Assembly: GCA_015056585.1 (NCBI GenBank)
Contig: SVFZ01000053.1
Coordinates: 21,304 to 85,303 of the forward strand
Direction: 5' to 3'
Length of the DNA stretch: 64,000 nucleotides
Source of the DNA: Butyrivibrio sp.
GTDB lineage: Bacteria > Bacillota > Clostridia > Lachnospirales > Lachnospiraceae
Shown in pieces: positions 26,150 to 34,168 of the stretch. The notes under the pieces were generated by a model, which saw only the letters and a list, made by a program, of their open reading frames with translations, was not told the DNA's origin and searched no databases. Numbering within the stretch: the first letter of the stretch is position 1; every line of letters begins with the position of its first letter. The position numbers and the translations under genes were made by a program.

Positions 26150-28189
26150 TTACAGATCAAGCTCGTAATTAGCTATCATTACGGGCTTTTTTTGCGCGAC
26201 AAATACAGGTACTAATGGGCATGAACTGCCGTAAAAGGCATCGAAGCCGGAAACAAAAACTTCGATGTCTTTTTTATCAAAGGAAACTATAGTAATGCCT
26301 TCTTTGTTAGCCATAGTGAGAACTCTTTTGTAAAATTCAGAAGTGAGTTCGCCTTCATGCATGATATCGGATGACCTGACTGACATGGCCTGGTTGTTCG
26401 GGCTTGGATAAAGGCAAATTGATACCTCGATTTTACCGGAATTATCCTTTAGTATGGCGATTCTGTTTTTTATTGCCTCCTCAAAGTTTTTAGTATGCTC
26501 AGCATATTCATAGGTGCTGATGCAGTAAAGAAGCTTTTTGAGGTTGCCTTGGTGCGCTTTCAAAGGGTATAGATCAGGTATCACGCAAATGCGCTTTTCC
26601 CATACAAGGCGGGTACTTTCATCACCGGTAAAAGAGGTGAGGTTATTGATATAGTGCGTGCGTAAAGTTTCAGAATGCAGATAAATTCTGTCTGCGAGTA
26701 TAACAGCAGGCATGGACACGTAAAAGTCCATAACCTTTTGATCGGGAATATCTTCGTTGGTAAAATCAGCCACCGGACCTATTGGGATGTAAACAAGCTC
26801 TTTTGTATAAAAGATCAGATTTTCAGCATAGTAATAGGGCGGGATGGTGAGATATGGATTTTCAGCATCATAGGGATCCTGAATATAGATGGTATCCGGC
26901 ATCTGCTGTTCGAGATCATAGTCTTCCCAGCTGATGACTGGTAGATTATCCGGATATTCACTAAGACGCACGCAGACATCTATCTCGTCATCACTTAAAC
27001 TTACCTGACCGAGGCAGTTTTTTGGCATGAGAGGAAGAGGTACCACTACAACTTCTGCGTTAGGATCTGACATTTCTTTGTCATAAGCGGCTTTAAAGCC
27101 TTTCCACTCTGCCGGACCTATGGGAAGGAATAAAACCTTTCTTTTTTGAGTTTGGGCGGCAGTTGTAGAAAGGTTTTCGAAACTGTTTTTTACAGTGCCA
27201 GCAGAAGTTTGATTTAAGTCGAAGGAAAAGCCACGGTCGATATTAAGAAGGGAGTCATCAAAAGAGAACCTTGGAAGAGCCATACCAGTAGACCTTTCAA
27301 AGTTTTTACGCTGTCCTTCAAAAGAAGGATAATCATGGCCTGCAACGCCTTTTTTTATATAATTATATTCGCCGTAGCGTGAGGAAAGGACTTTGTTATA
27401 GTGGGATGGAACCGGAATCAGAGTATCTTCAAATGGAAGATATTCGACGCTTTCATAGTACTCCTTTGGCTCTCCGGGATTTCCTTTCAGTCCCCAGGGA
27501 AAAATCTGGCAAAGTCTGTCGGACTGCTCTTTTGGGACACGCGCCATTTGTTTTTCTGCGAGACGATAAAGAGAAACAGCCAGGTCATGACTGTCTGATC
27601 TGTCTATAAACTTATAGGAATATTTCTTTTCCAGTTTGTCTAAATTGGTATTTAATGCAGTTGCACCAGCGGTGCTGTTTATAACGCTTTCAGCAACAGC
27701 GAGAATAAACATGATTTCATCGCAGCGTTCTTTTTCCTGAGAAGGATCTTTGTACAGATAATCTTTTACAAAAATATCAACTCCCGTTAGCCAGGGATAA
27801 TTATAGTGCCGGTTAAGATAGGATTCGTCGAAGTTTATGCGGGTGCTGCTTACTACTCTTGATAAAAAGAGCCAGTGTCCTTCATGGCGTTCGTAATCGT
27901 GAATACAAAAATCAGGCGGGAGCTCATGGTCAGCAACCTGGCGGAATTTAATGTAGTTGTCTCTTGTCATGCAGATATCAAGGTCATCATCCCAAGGCAC
28001 AAAACCACCATGCCTGACTGCACCCAAAAAACTGCCCCAATCTGCAAAGTAAGTGATATCATGTTTCTTGCAGATTCGGTCAATTTCAGAAAGAACGTCC
28101 AAAGCACATGCCCAGGACTGTTTGACTGCAGTTGGAATGTAGAATCCGTTTCTGATTTCGTCGCGGAAAAAATCGATGCTATGATTCAT
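26150..28189 (-). CDS. LicD protein with C-terminal CDP-glycerol-transferase-like domain
   Basis: 679 residues on the minus strand, a full-length paralogue of 24051. LicD half: 'YFADWGSFLGAVRHGGFVPWDDDLDI', 'YPWLTGVDIFVKDY'. C-terminal half: 'KVLFLPIGPAEWKGFKAAY', 'QDPYDAENPYLTIPPYYYAE', 'GFDAFYGSSCPLVPVF', 'KPVMIANYEL'. The convergent tail-to-tail arrangement with its paralogue repeats that of the CgeB pair at 11.8-14.8 kb. The RBS is weak (ggtctaaaaaacATG). Likely adds a phospho-linked group to the same or an alternative glycan. Confidence 0.8.
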   Translation of the reverse strand: MNHSIDFFRDEIRNGFYIPTAVKQSWACALDVLSEIDRICKKHDITYFADWGSFLGAVRHGGFVPWDDDLDICMTRDNYIKFRQVADHELPPDFCIHDYERHEGHWLFLSRVVSSTRINFDESYLNRHYNYPWLTGVDIFVKDYLYKDPSQEKERCDEIMFILAVAESVINSTAGATALNTNLDKLEKKYSYKFIDRSDSHDLAVSLYRLAEKQMARVPKEQSDRLCQIFPWGLKGNPGEPKEYYESVEYLPFEDTLIPVPSHYNKVLSSRYGEYNYIKKGVAGHDYPSFEGQRKNFERSTGMALPRFSFDDSLLNIDRGFSFDLNQTSAGTVKNSFENLSTTAAQTQKRKVLFLPIGPAEWKGFKAAYDKEMSDPNAEVVVVPLPLMPKNCLGQVSLSDDEIDVCVRLSEYPDNLPVISWEDYDLEQQMPDTIYIQDPYDAENPYLTIPPYYYAENLIFYTKELVYIPIGPVADFTNEDIPDQKVMDFYVSMPAVILADRIYLHSETLRTHYINNLTSFTGDESTRLVWEKRICVIPDLYPLKAHQGNLKKLLYCISTYEYAEHTKNFEEAIKNRIAILKDNSGKIEVSICLYPSPNNQAMSVRSSDIMHEGELTSEFYKRVLTMANKEGITIVSFDKKDIEVFVSGFDAFYGSSCPLVPVFVAQKKPVMIANYELDL
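26161..26193 (+). terminator. Terminator embedded in the convergent licD gene
   Basis: Stem gctcgtaat / attacgggc, loop tagctatc, then TTTTTTT on the + strand. It stops the 24051 transcript within the last codons of the minus-strand paralogue. Confidence 0.75.
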
Positions 28190-28611
28190 GTTTTTTAGAC
28201 CAATTGATTCTCTAATCCGGTTCTGATATGAGTGTTATTTCGTATACTAATCATAACACAAAAAAGCACAGTCTTTAAACTTGTTCAATTTCAACTGACG
28301 AAATTACATCAAATTCTTAAGAAAAACGGAAGATCTACAGAAATTCTTATGAATTTGTTCGATTGCGCGTTCGATTGTAGCTGTGATATATTTCTATTCG
28401 CAGCCTGAATTCTACCGGGCTACATATCTGTTTTATTCTAGGATTTATCCATTTGGCAGTCTCGCCGGGAATTCCAAGCATAACAGGAAGGAAATTGAAA
28501 AAGGATAATAGAGAGGAGTATGTACAAGAATAATATTAGAATTATGAAAGAGTAGGTTTTTTCGCGCTTGCAGCAATATAGGCAAAAAAATATAATAAAA
28601 GGAGAGAAGTT
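28190..28611. other. Intergenic region upstream of two divergent genes
   Basis: 422 nt without a convincing gene. The left part should hold the promoter of the minus-strand licD gene (TATGAT on the minus strand near 28250, weak -35). The right part is AT-rich and ends in AAAGGAGAG for the Rpn gene. A short open stretch near 28450-28550 (GIPSITGRKLKKDN...) has no start or context and may be a remnant. Confidence 0.4.
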
Positions 28612-29577
28612 TTGAGTAATAAGAATACTGTATCGCATGACTATATGTCCGATAATCGGCATTTCGCTGATGCGATAAACTACTTCATTTATGATGGTAG
28701 ACAAGTTATTCGGCCGGAAGATCTTGTCGAAGAAAATGTAATAGAAGAAATAATCATAAAGAATTTTAATGATCTGGTTACCTCACAGAAGATTAGAGAT
28801 ATTGTCAAGAGAGCAACCATTAAAAGTAATGGTCACGTTACATTTGCTATACTAGGAATTGAAAACCAATCTGAAATTCATTATGCTATGCCTGTAAGAA
28901 ATATGGTTTATGATTCGTTTAACTATGCGTCGCAGGTGGCAAAAAGAGCAAAAGAACTTAGAGTAGGAAAGGAAAAACTAAGAGCTGCCGAGTTTCTTTC
29001 AGGTTTTGGAAGAAATGACAAATTAAATCCGGTTATAACTATAGTAATAAACTGGAGTGATAAAAGGTGGGATGGCCCTATACGACTGACAGACATGATG
29101 CCTGATATGGAGCCAGAGCTAGCTAATGTTATCGCAGATTATGGAATTAATCTTATAGATCCCCATAATATATCAAGCTTTGAAAAATTTCATACAATGC
29201 TTGGAGATGTTCTGGAGTTCATTAAGCGACAAGATGAGGAAGACTATCTTAGAAATATGGTAAGAGAAAAAGACGGAAAATGGATATTAGATATTGATTC
29301 AGTGTGCGCTATTAATACTTTTACCGGAGCAAATATACCAATAGGAAATCAAGAGGAGGGCGAAGTGGATATGTGCAGAGCTACAGCATCGTTAGTTGAA
29401 GAAGGAATAGAAAAAGGGATGGAAAAAGGAATAGAGAAAGGGACAGATACTGTCAACAGACTTAATTTAATATTGATTGATGCAGGCAGGATGGATGATC
29501 TTGCCAAAGCAGCAAAGGATCCTGAGTATCAGAAAAAACTAATCAAAGAGTTACTTCCAGACAAAGCAGATGAATAA
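28612..29577 (+). CDS. Rpn family PD-(D/E)XK nuclease/transposase-like protein
   Basis: 321 residues, TTG start after AAAGGAGAG. Rpn (YhgA-like) proteins are recombination-promoting DNA endonucleases that occur in many copies. Evidence: the layout 'VKRATIKSNGHVTFAILGIENQSEIHYAMPVRNMVYD' (core with E and Q), 'NPVITIVINWSDKRWDG', 'LTDMMPD' and the C-terminal repeats 'EEGIEKGMEKGIEKG' that are typical of this family in Lachnospiraceae. A decayed relative lies at 46143. It is monocistronic, followed by a terminator at 29592, and unrelated in function to the flagellar genes. Confidence 0.78.
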   Translation: MSNKNTVSHDYMSDNRHFADAINYFIYDGRQVIRPEDLVEENVIEEIIIKNFNDLVTSQKIRDIVKRATIKSNGHVTFAILGIENQSEIHYAMPVRNMVYDSFNYASQVAKRAKELRVGKEKLRAAEFLSGFGRNDKLNPVITIVINWSDKRWDGPIRLTDMMPDMEPELANVIADYGINLIDPHNISSFEKFHTMLGDVLEFIKRQDEEDYLRNMVREKDGKWILDIDSVCAINTFTGANIPIGNQEEGEVDMCRATASLVEEGIEKGMEKGIEKGTDTVNRLNLILIDAGRMDDLAKAAKDPEYQKKLIKELLPDKADE

Positions 29578-29591
29578 TTGAAATAATGTTT

Positions 29592-29619
29592 AGGCTCACT
29601 TAGGTGAGTCTATTTTTTT
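29592..29619 (+). terminator. Intrinsic terminator of Rpn gene
   Basis: Stem aggctcac / gtgagtct, then ATTTTTTT. Confidence 0.85.
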
Positions 29620-29661
29620 ACCCATTTATATGTTTTTCTTCTTAGAATGATTGTCTGAAAA

Positions 29662-29689
29662 TAAAGTATAAGGTCCTTATCGCCGATAT
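29662..29689 (+). promoter_or_regulatory. Sigma-28 promoter of third flagellin gene
   Basis: TAAA, 16 nt, GCCGATAT; the -10 is 45 nt from the ATG, giving a leader of only about 40 nt. Confidence 0.8.
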
Positions 29690-29734
29690 AGAAAATGATA
29701 GAGTATAGTCTCACACTTGAAACAGGTACTAAGT

Positions 29735-30913
29735 ATGGTAATACAACATAACTTGTTTGCTATGAATGCAAATCGAATGCACAACATAATTGCCAAGGAC
29801 AAAGCCCGCATTTCTGAAAAATTATCTTCCGGATATAAGGTAAACCGTGCGGCTGATGATACTGCAGGTCTTGCAATATCCGAAAAAATGAGAAAACAGA
29901 TCCGTGGTCTTAATCAGGCGTCTTTAAACGCACAGGATGGTATTTCATGTGTGCAGTCAGCTGAAGGTGCACTTAATGAAGTACATGAGATGTTGCAGCG
30001 GATGAATGAGTTATGTGTAAAAGCAGCCAATGATACAAATGATGTTACAGATCGCGAGTATATCCAAAGCGAAATAGATGCACTCGTAGAAGAAATAGAT
30101 CGGGTTGGAGCGACCACGACTTTTAACGAAATAAAGCTTTTAAACGGAGAAAGGCAAGACCATATTACAGCGCTAACTCCGACACTCGATTACGCAGGCA
30201 TTCAGAATCAGTTGCTTGTACAGGCAACTGAGGATAGTTTGGCATATTTCTCGGTTAAACCTCTGAACGAGGGGGATATATTGACCAAAACTGAAGGTTC
30301 TGAAACTGTTTTTTATAAGGTAAACGGTTCAGATGTAGATGCTGATGGAACAGCAGAGCATCCATATTCAATTGAGAAAAAAGAAGTCTATAAACATATA
30401 TGTGAAAGAATCCTCGATGCCAATGTCATTCAGACGGGGCATGTAAGCGTCTCATATGCTATAGGCGGACCGGATGAGGGAAAGTTCAATATAGAGTTTA
30501 AAGCTCCGCTGAGTATCAAGCTACAGATTGGATCAGAAGTCGAGGATGAAAACCAGATGACTATCATTATCAATCCGATAAATAGTTCATCATTGGGAGT
30601 CCATAACGTTAATGTCACCGGCGCGACAAATGATGGAGCATTAACAGGAATGGATTTGGTCAAAAGAGCTATAGAAAAAAACTCAAGAGAAAGATCAAAC
30701 CTTGGAGCATATCAGAACAGGTTAGAGCACACAATTAAAAATCTGGATAATGTTGCTGAAAATACTCAGGCTGCAGAATCCAAGCTCAGAGATACAGACA
30801 TGGCGCAAATGATATCTGAGATGGCTAAAAAAGATATCCTTATGCAGGCCGGACAAATGATTTTATCACAGGCAAACAAAAGTAAAGAGGCAGTGGTTCA
30901 ATTGCTTCAGTAA
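29735..30913 (+). CDS. Divergent flagellin (copy 3, with enlarged central domain)
   Basis: 392 residues from ATG 29735 (MVIQHNLFAMNANRMHN); the track start at 29717 adds six codons from a TTG. Conserved D0/D1 ends ('SSGYKVNRAADDTAGLAISEKM', 'NRLEHTIKNLDNVAENTQAAES'), but with differences such as MCVKAAN and 'MISEMAKKDILMQAGQMILSQANKSKEAVVQLL'. A central insert of about 110 residues (150-260), including 'KPLNEGDILTKTEGSETVFYKVNGSD', replaces the short centre of copies 1 and 2. Shine-Dalgarno is weak (AGGT) and no GGA-type CsrA motif lies in the short leader, unlike copies 1 and 2. It is likely a minor or later-expressed subunit. Confidence 0.93.
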   Translation: MVIQHNLFAMNANRMHNIIAKDKARISEKLSSGYKVNRAADDTAGLAISEKMRKQIRGLNQASLNAQDGISCVQSAEGALNEVHEMLQRMNELCVKAANDTNDVTDREYIQSEIDALVEEIDRVGATTTFNEIKLLNGERQDHITALTPTLDYAGIQNQLLVQATEDSLAYFSVKPLNEGDILTKTEGSETVFYKVNGSDVDADGTAEHPYSIEKKEVYKHICERILDANVIQTGHVSVSYAIGGPDEGKFNIEFKAPLSIKLQIGSEVEDENQMTIIINPINSSSLGVHNVNVTGATNDGALTGMDLVKRAIEKNSRERSNLGAYQNRLEHTIKNLDNVAENTQAAESKLRDTDMAQMISEMAKKDILMQAGQMILSQANKSKEAVVQLLQ

Positions 30914-31048
30914 TTTAAAAGATAAGATTATATAACCAAAATCAAGTTTATAAAATCTTTATACAAGGTAGAAAAAACAAGCTAAAAACGGCCCTAATGC
31001 CAGGAAAATTGGGACTTTTAGATTTAATAAAAACTTAAAAAACATCTA

Positions 31049-31075
31049 TAAGGTTCTGTGATAAAATGCCGATAT
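31049..31075 (+). promoter_or_regulatory. Sigma-28 promoter of secreted-protein gene pair
   Basis: TAAG, 15 nt, GCCGATAT, perfect in the -10. It is about 245 nt upstream of the 31322 gene, in the 408-nt gap between flagellin copy 3 and that gene. Confidence 0.7.
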
Positions 31076-31088
31076 AACAACTGAACAC

Positions 31089-31116
31089 TAAAGTTTATAA
31101 GTGATGATGTCGATAC
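31089..31116 (+). promoter_or_regulatory. Possible second, weaker sigma-28 site
   Basis: TAAA, 16 nt, GTCGATAC. Overall match is poorer; it may be a tandem promoter or chance. Confidence 0.3.
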
Positions 31117-31321
31117 AGATATCAAGCGGTAGATAAGTAAAAGATATGAATTTTTGTTTTATCTGAATATGGTCTAAATTGAAACAACAATTCAATGATT
31201 TTATAGTTATTTAATAGATAATTTGGTTTTCTTTTGGTACAATACATCTAGCTAAAGAAAATTTTCGTGGAATACTGATATCTAAGAACGGTGAATGAAA
31301 GTATTTTGGAGGTTGTAACTA

Positions 31322-31873
31322 ATGAGTTCAGAACAAAAGGCAGACTCTCCTAAAAGCGTCAAGGCCGTGATAGTTGCTGGAATCGCAGTAATCATCATCC
31401 TTCTGATTGTTGTGATTGTCTTGTTGCTTACAAGGGGAGGCAAAGAAGGAAAGGAGGAACCAAAGGAAGAAGCCAGACGAAATGTTCTAGTGACTGAAGA
31501 AAATGTCGAAGAGGTGGCTGATGATTTTTTTAATGAAGAATATACACCTCCGGGATACTTCAGTGCGACAATGAGCAATGTTTGGCACTTTTCTACCGGA
31601 GATGCAGTATCGGAAGATGCATATGTTGCAGATGACAGTTCGAATTCAAATGATATTTATTTTGACATTTTTTTAGCAGAAGATGAGGATGAGAACAATC
31701 CGATATATCAGTCTCCTGTCATCCCGTTAGGAGGTGAGCTGAAAAACATCAAATTAGATAAAGAACTTAAAGCTGGTACCTATGATTGTATTATGATTTA
31801 TCATCTTGTGGATGAAGAGCAGAAGACACTGGATACCATAAGAGTTGGACTCACTATAATAGTTGGGCCATAA
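31322..31873 (+). CDS. Membrane-anchored extracellular protein, unknown function
   Basis: 183 residues. Residues 14-38 form one strong membrane helix (VIVAGIAVIIILLIVVIVLLL) after a short charged N-terminus, followed by a positively charged stretch and an outside domain of about 130 residues. The domain has acidic beta segments and a recognisable pattern 'YQSPVIPLGGELKNIKLDKELKAGTYDCIMIYHLVDEEQKTL', which I have seen as a recurring domain in Lachnospiraceae but cannot name. GGAGG start. A short hairpin (ccatgac/gtcatgg) separates it by 61 nt from the secreted protein 31935, probably its partner. Sigma-28-like promoters upstream suggest coordination with flagella. Confidence 0.6.
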   Translation: MSSEQKADSPKSVKAVIVAGIAVIIILLIVVIVLLLTRGGKEGKEEPKEEARRNVLVTEENVEEVADDFFNEEYTPPGYFSATMSNVWHFSTGDAVSEDAYVADDSSNSNDIYFDIFLAEDEDENNPIYQSPVIPLGGELKNIKLDKELKAGTYDCIMIYHLVDEEQKTLDTIRVGLTIIVGP

Positions 31874-31934
31874 TTAAAGTAACTGCCATGACATGAGGTC
31901 ATGGAAAATATACATAATCAAGGAGGATATTTTT

Positions 31935-32987
31935 ATGAGTTTCAAAAAAATCACAGCATTCTTTTTAGCAACAACAATGGTACTTGGAAGCACATTTACC
32001 GCATTTGCAGCTGATACAGATCCAACTGGAAGCGGAAGTGGTGAGGGTGCCGGTACTAGTGAGGGTACAGTAAATACGACCGTCACAAAGGTAATTGTTC
32101 CAACAGATTCAACAGTATCCAGTGCTTTAGCATTTAGGATTGACCCTCAGCGGCTTATTCAGGAAACAGAGGCAGCTGCATATAGTGGGTACACATTCCC
32201 TGACGCAGAGGATGATACTGGTGTTTATTTCCTTACAGGTGATAAAACATACTCAAATGAAAGTAGTACATTCTACTTCGTAAACAAAGGATCAAAAGAT
32301 GTTACATTTACACTAACAGCTAAAGTTGTTGCAAATGCTGCTGCAACAGATATAACACTCGGATCAAAGGCAGATGCAACAGCGGCTTCACCTACAGCTG
32401 CTAAACTATATCTTGGAGCATCCTTTGGCGGAGATGCTGTTCAGCTTGCTACAGATACAGCTGGAAAGAAAGCTGTTCTGGCAGGTGTACCGGGAAACTT
32501 TAGCTATACATGGGACGAAGAGAACGGTTATCAGTATGTTGCAGTTGGTAATACCTGGAAGGCAGTTCCTGTTAAGTTCGAAGGTGCTGTAACTAAATAT
32601 GCTATTGAAGATACTGCAACGGTTCCAAAGCTTAGCCTTGCATGGGCATGGGCAGCAAAGGGAGAAAGCGATACTGATGATGCTGCTGTCACAGTAAGTG
32701 ATTATACTGAAGGCCCATCTGCTACTCCTGCATCAATGAGCGTAAATGCTAAGTCAGCAGCCATTAGTGGACTTGGTGATGGCGTAAGAATTAAATCTGC
32801 TCAAGTTGTAAAAGCTGATAACACAACTATAGCATTGACAGCAACTACTCAGTATACTTTCACAAACAATACATTTGCTATTGTTAGTGGAAAAGAAGTA
32901 CTGCTAGATAACACTAAGTATCAGAAATTTGTTCTGACATTTACAGATGATTCTGTTGTTAACATTCCAATTGTTGCTGGAGAGTAA
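31935..32987 (+). CDS. Secreted protein of unknown family, sigma-28 linked
   Basis: 350 residues. Signal peptide MSFKKITAFFLATTMVLGSTFTAFA-A (cleavage about residue 26), then a Gly/Ser/Thr-rich linker and a beta-rich domain of about 215 residues with 'LAFRIDPQRLIQETEAAAY', 'STFYFVNKGSKDVTFTLTAKV', 'FSYTWDEENGYQY' and 'VPKLSLAWAWAAK'. The same pattern recurs in the 52806 protein. The last 75 residues (about 275-350) hold a small beta domain. No anchor is visible. The track starts at 31893; ATG 31935 with AAGGAGG is correct. It lies downstream of 31322 under the sigma-28-like promoter; a surface or filament-associated role is plausible but unproven. Confidence 0.65.
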   Translation: MSFKKITAFFLATTMVLGSTFTAFAADTDPTGSGSGEGAGTSEGTVNTTVTKVIVPTDSTVSSALAFRIDPQRLIQETEAAAYSGYTFPDAEDDTGVYFLTGDKTYSNESSTFYFVNKGSKDVTFTLTAKVVANAAATDITLGSKADATAASPTAAKLYLGASFGGDAVQLATDTAGKKAVLAGVPGNFSYTWDEENGYQYVAVGNTWKAVPVKFEGAVTKYAIEDTATVPKLSLAWAWAAKGESDTDDAAVTVSDYTEGPSATPASMSVNAKSAAISGLGDGVRIKSAQVVKADNTTIALTATTQYTFTNNTFAIVSGKEVLLDNTKYQKFVLTFTDDSVVNIPIVAGE

Positions 32988-33036
32988 GTGAGATTTGTTT
33001 GGCAAACGGACAAAAGTAAATTGAATTAGTTATTAT

Positions 33037-33091
33037 GCGCACCTGCGATTTGAAAGAAGTTATGTTCTTTTCATTTTGCGGGTGCGTTTTT
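33037..33091 (+). terminator. Long-stem terminator upstream of glycan operon
   Basis: Stem of about 20 bp (gcgcacctgcgatttgaaagaa / ttcttttcattttgcgggtgcg), then TTTTT. The next start codon is only 17 nt beyond the T run, so the operon from 33109 may depend on read-through or a promoter I could not identify. Confidence 0.75.
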
Positions 33092-33108
33092 GCATTGAGA
33101 GGATGAAT

Positions 33109-34152
33109 ATGAAAGAAAAGAAACTTACAACTTATGATGTACTACATGTGGGGGATAGCTTCTACTATGTTTGTAATGAATTTAATTTGTTGATCAAATT
33201 CACTGGAAAGGGAGAGCATAAAATTATCGGGGTTATTCCTGAAGAGTCTTTGGATGCAAAAGCCCTGATTTCGCAGATGATGCTCATCAATGAAAGAATA
33301 ATACTAATACCGCTAAATGCCAAAAACATTTGGATTTATCAAATAAATAATCAAAAATGGCATTGCATTAGAATTGAAAATGAGAGCTGTGAATACAAGT
33401 TTATGAAGGCAATCCAGGAAGCTAATAAATTATATTTTTTCCCTAGTAGATATAAGAAAATGATAGTTCTCGATGTTTTGACAGATGAAGTAAGATATAT
33501 AGAAATTGCAGATAAATCACAAGGAATATGTAATAGTACATTTTTTAGATCGGACATAGTGGTAAAAGACAAGATGGTATATGCGGCGTATTGCGGAGGT
33601 GACTATATCTTCGAATTTAATTTGCTTGATGAGACCTATGAATGGAAAAAAGTGGGAACTGATGTTCAAGGATATTGCGGAATTGCATGGGATAGTGAGA
33701 AATTCTGGTTATTGTCTAAAATGAATGAGAAGAAAGTGTTTACTTGGGATGGAAAAGCTAGTGTTGGCACAGTAGAAATTGCTACAAGTGATAGAGGGAG
33801 AAACCGAGGCATTACAGTAATAAGCGGTGAAATCATTGTTTTAAGGGACAATGAGTCTATTACTATGAATTTAAACGCTAATAAAGATAGTTGCGACAGG
33901 GCGCCGGCGTATTTCTTTTGTAAAAAAAATGCTAATACGACTTCTTTTTTGCGATATAATAGTGAATATACATGGATTCAAAATGATGCTGAGCATAGAA
34001 TCAATTTAACGTTGTCGGATAAGATGATAAACAACTATTTCAGTGGAAAGATGGATATTAAAGAGAGTTATTTCTTTTCTCACAATGAAGTAGTCACTGA
34101 GAATGAATTATTTAGGATTTCAGATTTCGTTAAGGTATTATCTAGCCAGTAA
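33109..34152 (+). CDS. Hypothetical protein, probable beta-propeller
   Basis: 347 residues from ATG 33109 (AGAGG seven nt upstream; 33103 would be too close). No signal peptide or membrane segment. The sequence is a run of short beta segments with Trp/Tyr turns ('KNIWIYQINNQKWHCI', 'YIFEFNLLDETYEWKKV', 'KVFTWDGKASVGTVEIATS'), which suggests a Kelch/WD-like propeller. I do not recognise a family. It is the first gene of the packed glycan operon and could hold a substrate or scaffold other proteins (speculation). Its stop lies 14 nt before the FrhB-like gene. Confidence 0.45.
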   Translation: MKEKKLTTYDVLHVGDSFYYVCNEFNLLIKFTGKGEHKIIGVIPEESLDAKALISQMMLINERIILIPLNAKNIWIYQINNQKWHCIRIENESCEYKFMKAIQEANKLYFFPSRYKKMIVLDVLTDEVRYIEIADKSQGICNSTFFRSDIVVKDKMVYAAYCGGDYIFEFNLLDETYEWKKVGTDVQGYCGIAWDSEKFWLLSKMNEKKVFTWDGKASVGTVEIATSDRGRNRGITVISGEIIVLRDNESITMNLNANKDSCDRAPAYFFCKKNANTTSFLRYNSEYTWIQNDAEHRINLTLSDKMINNYFSGKMDIKESYFFSHNEVVTENELFRISDFVKVLSSQ

Positions 34153-34168
34153 CTATGACGGAGATGGG

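Noticed and set aside
11799-28189. Sialic or pseudaminic acid synthesis genes (NeuB/PseB type) for flagellin glycosylation
   Set aside because: No such motifs are seen in the translated ORFs.
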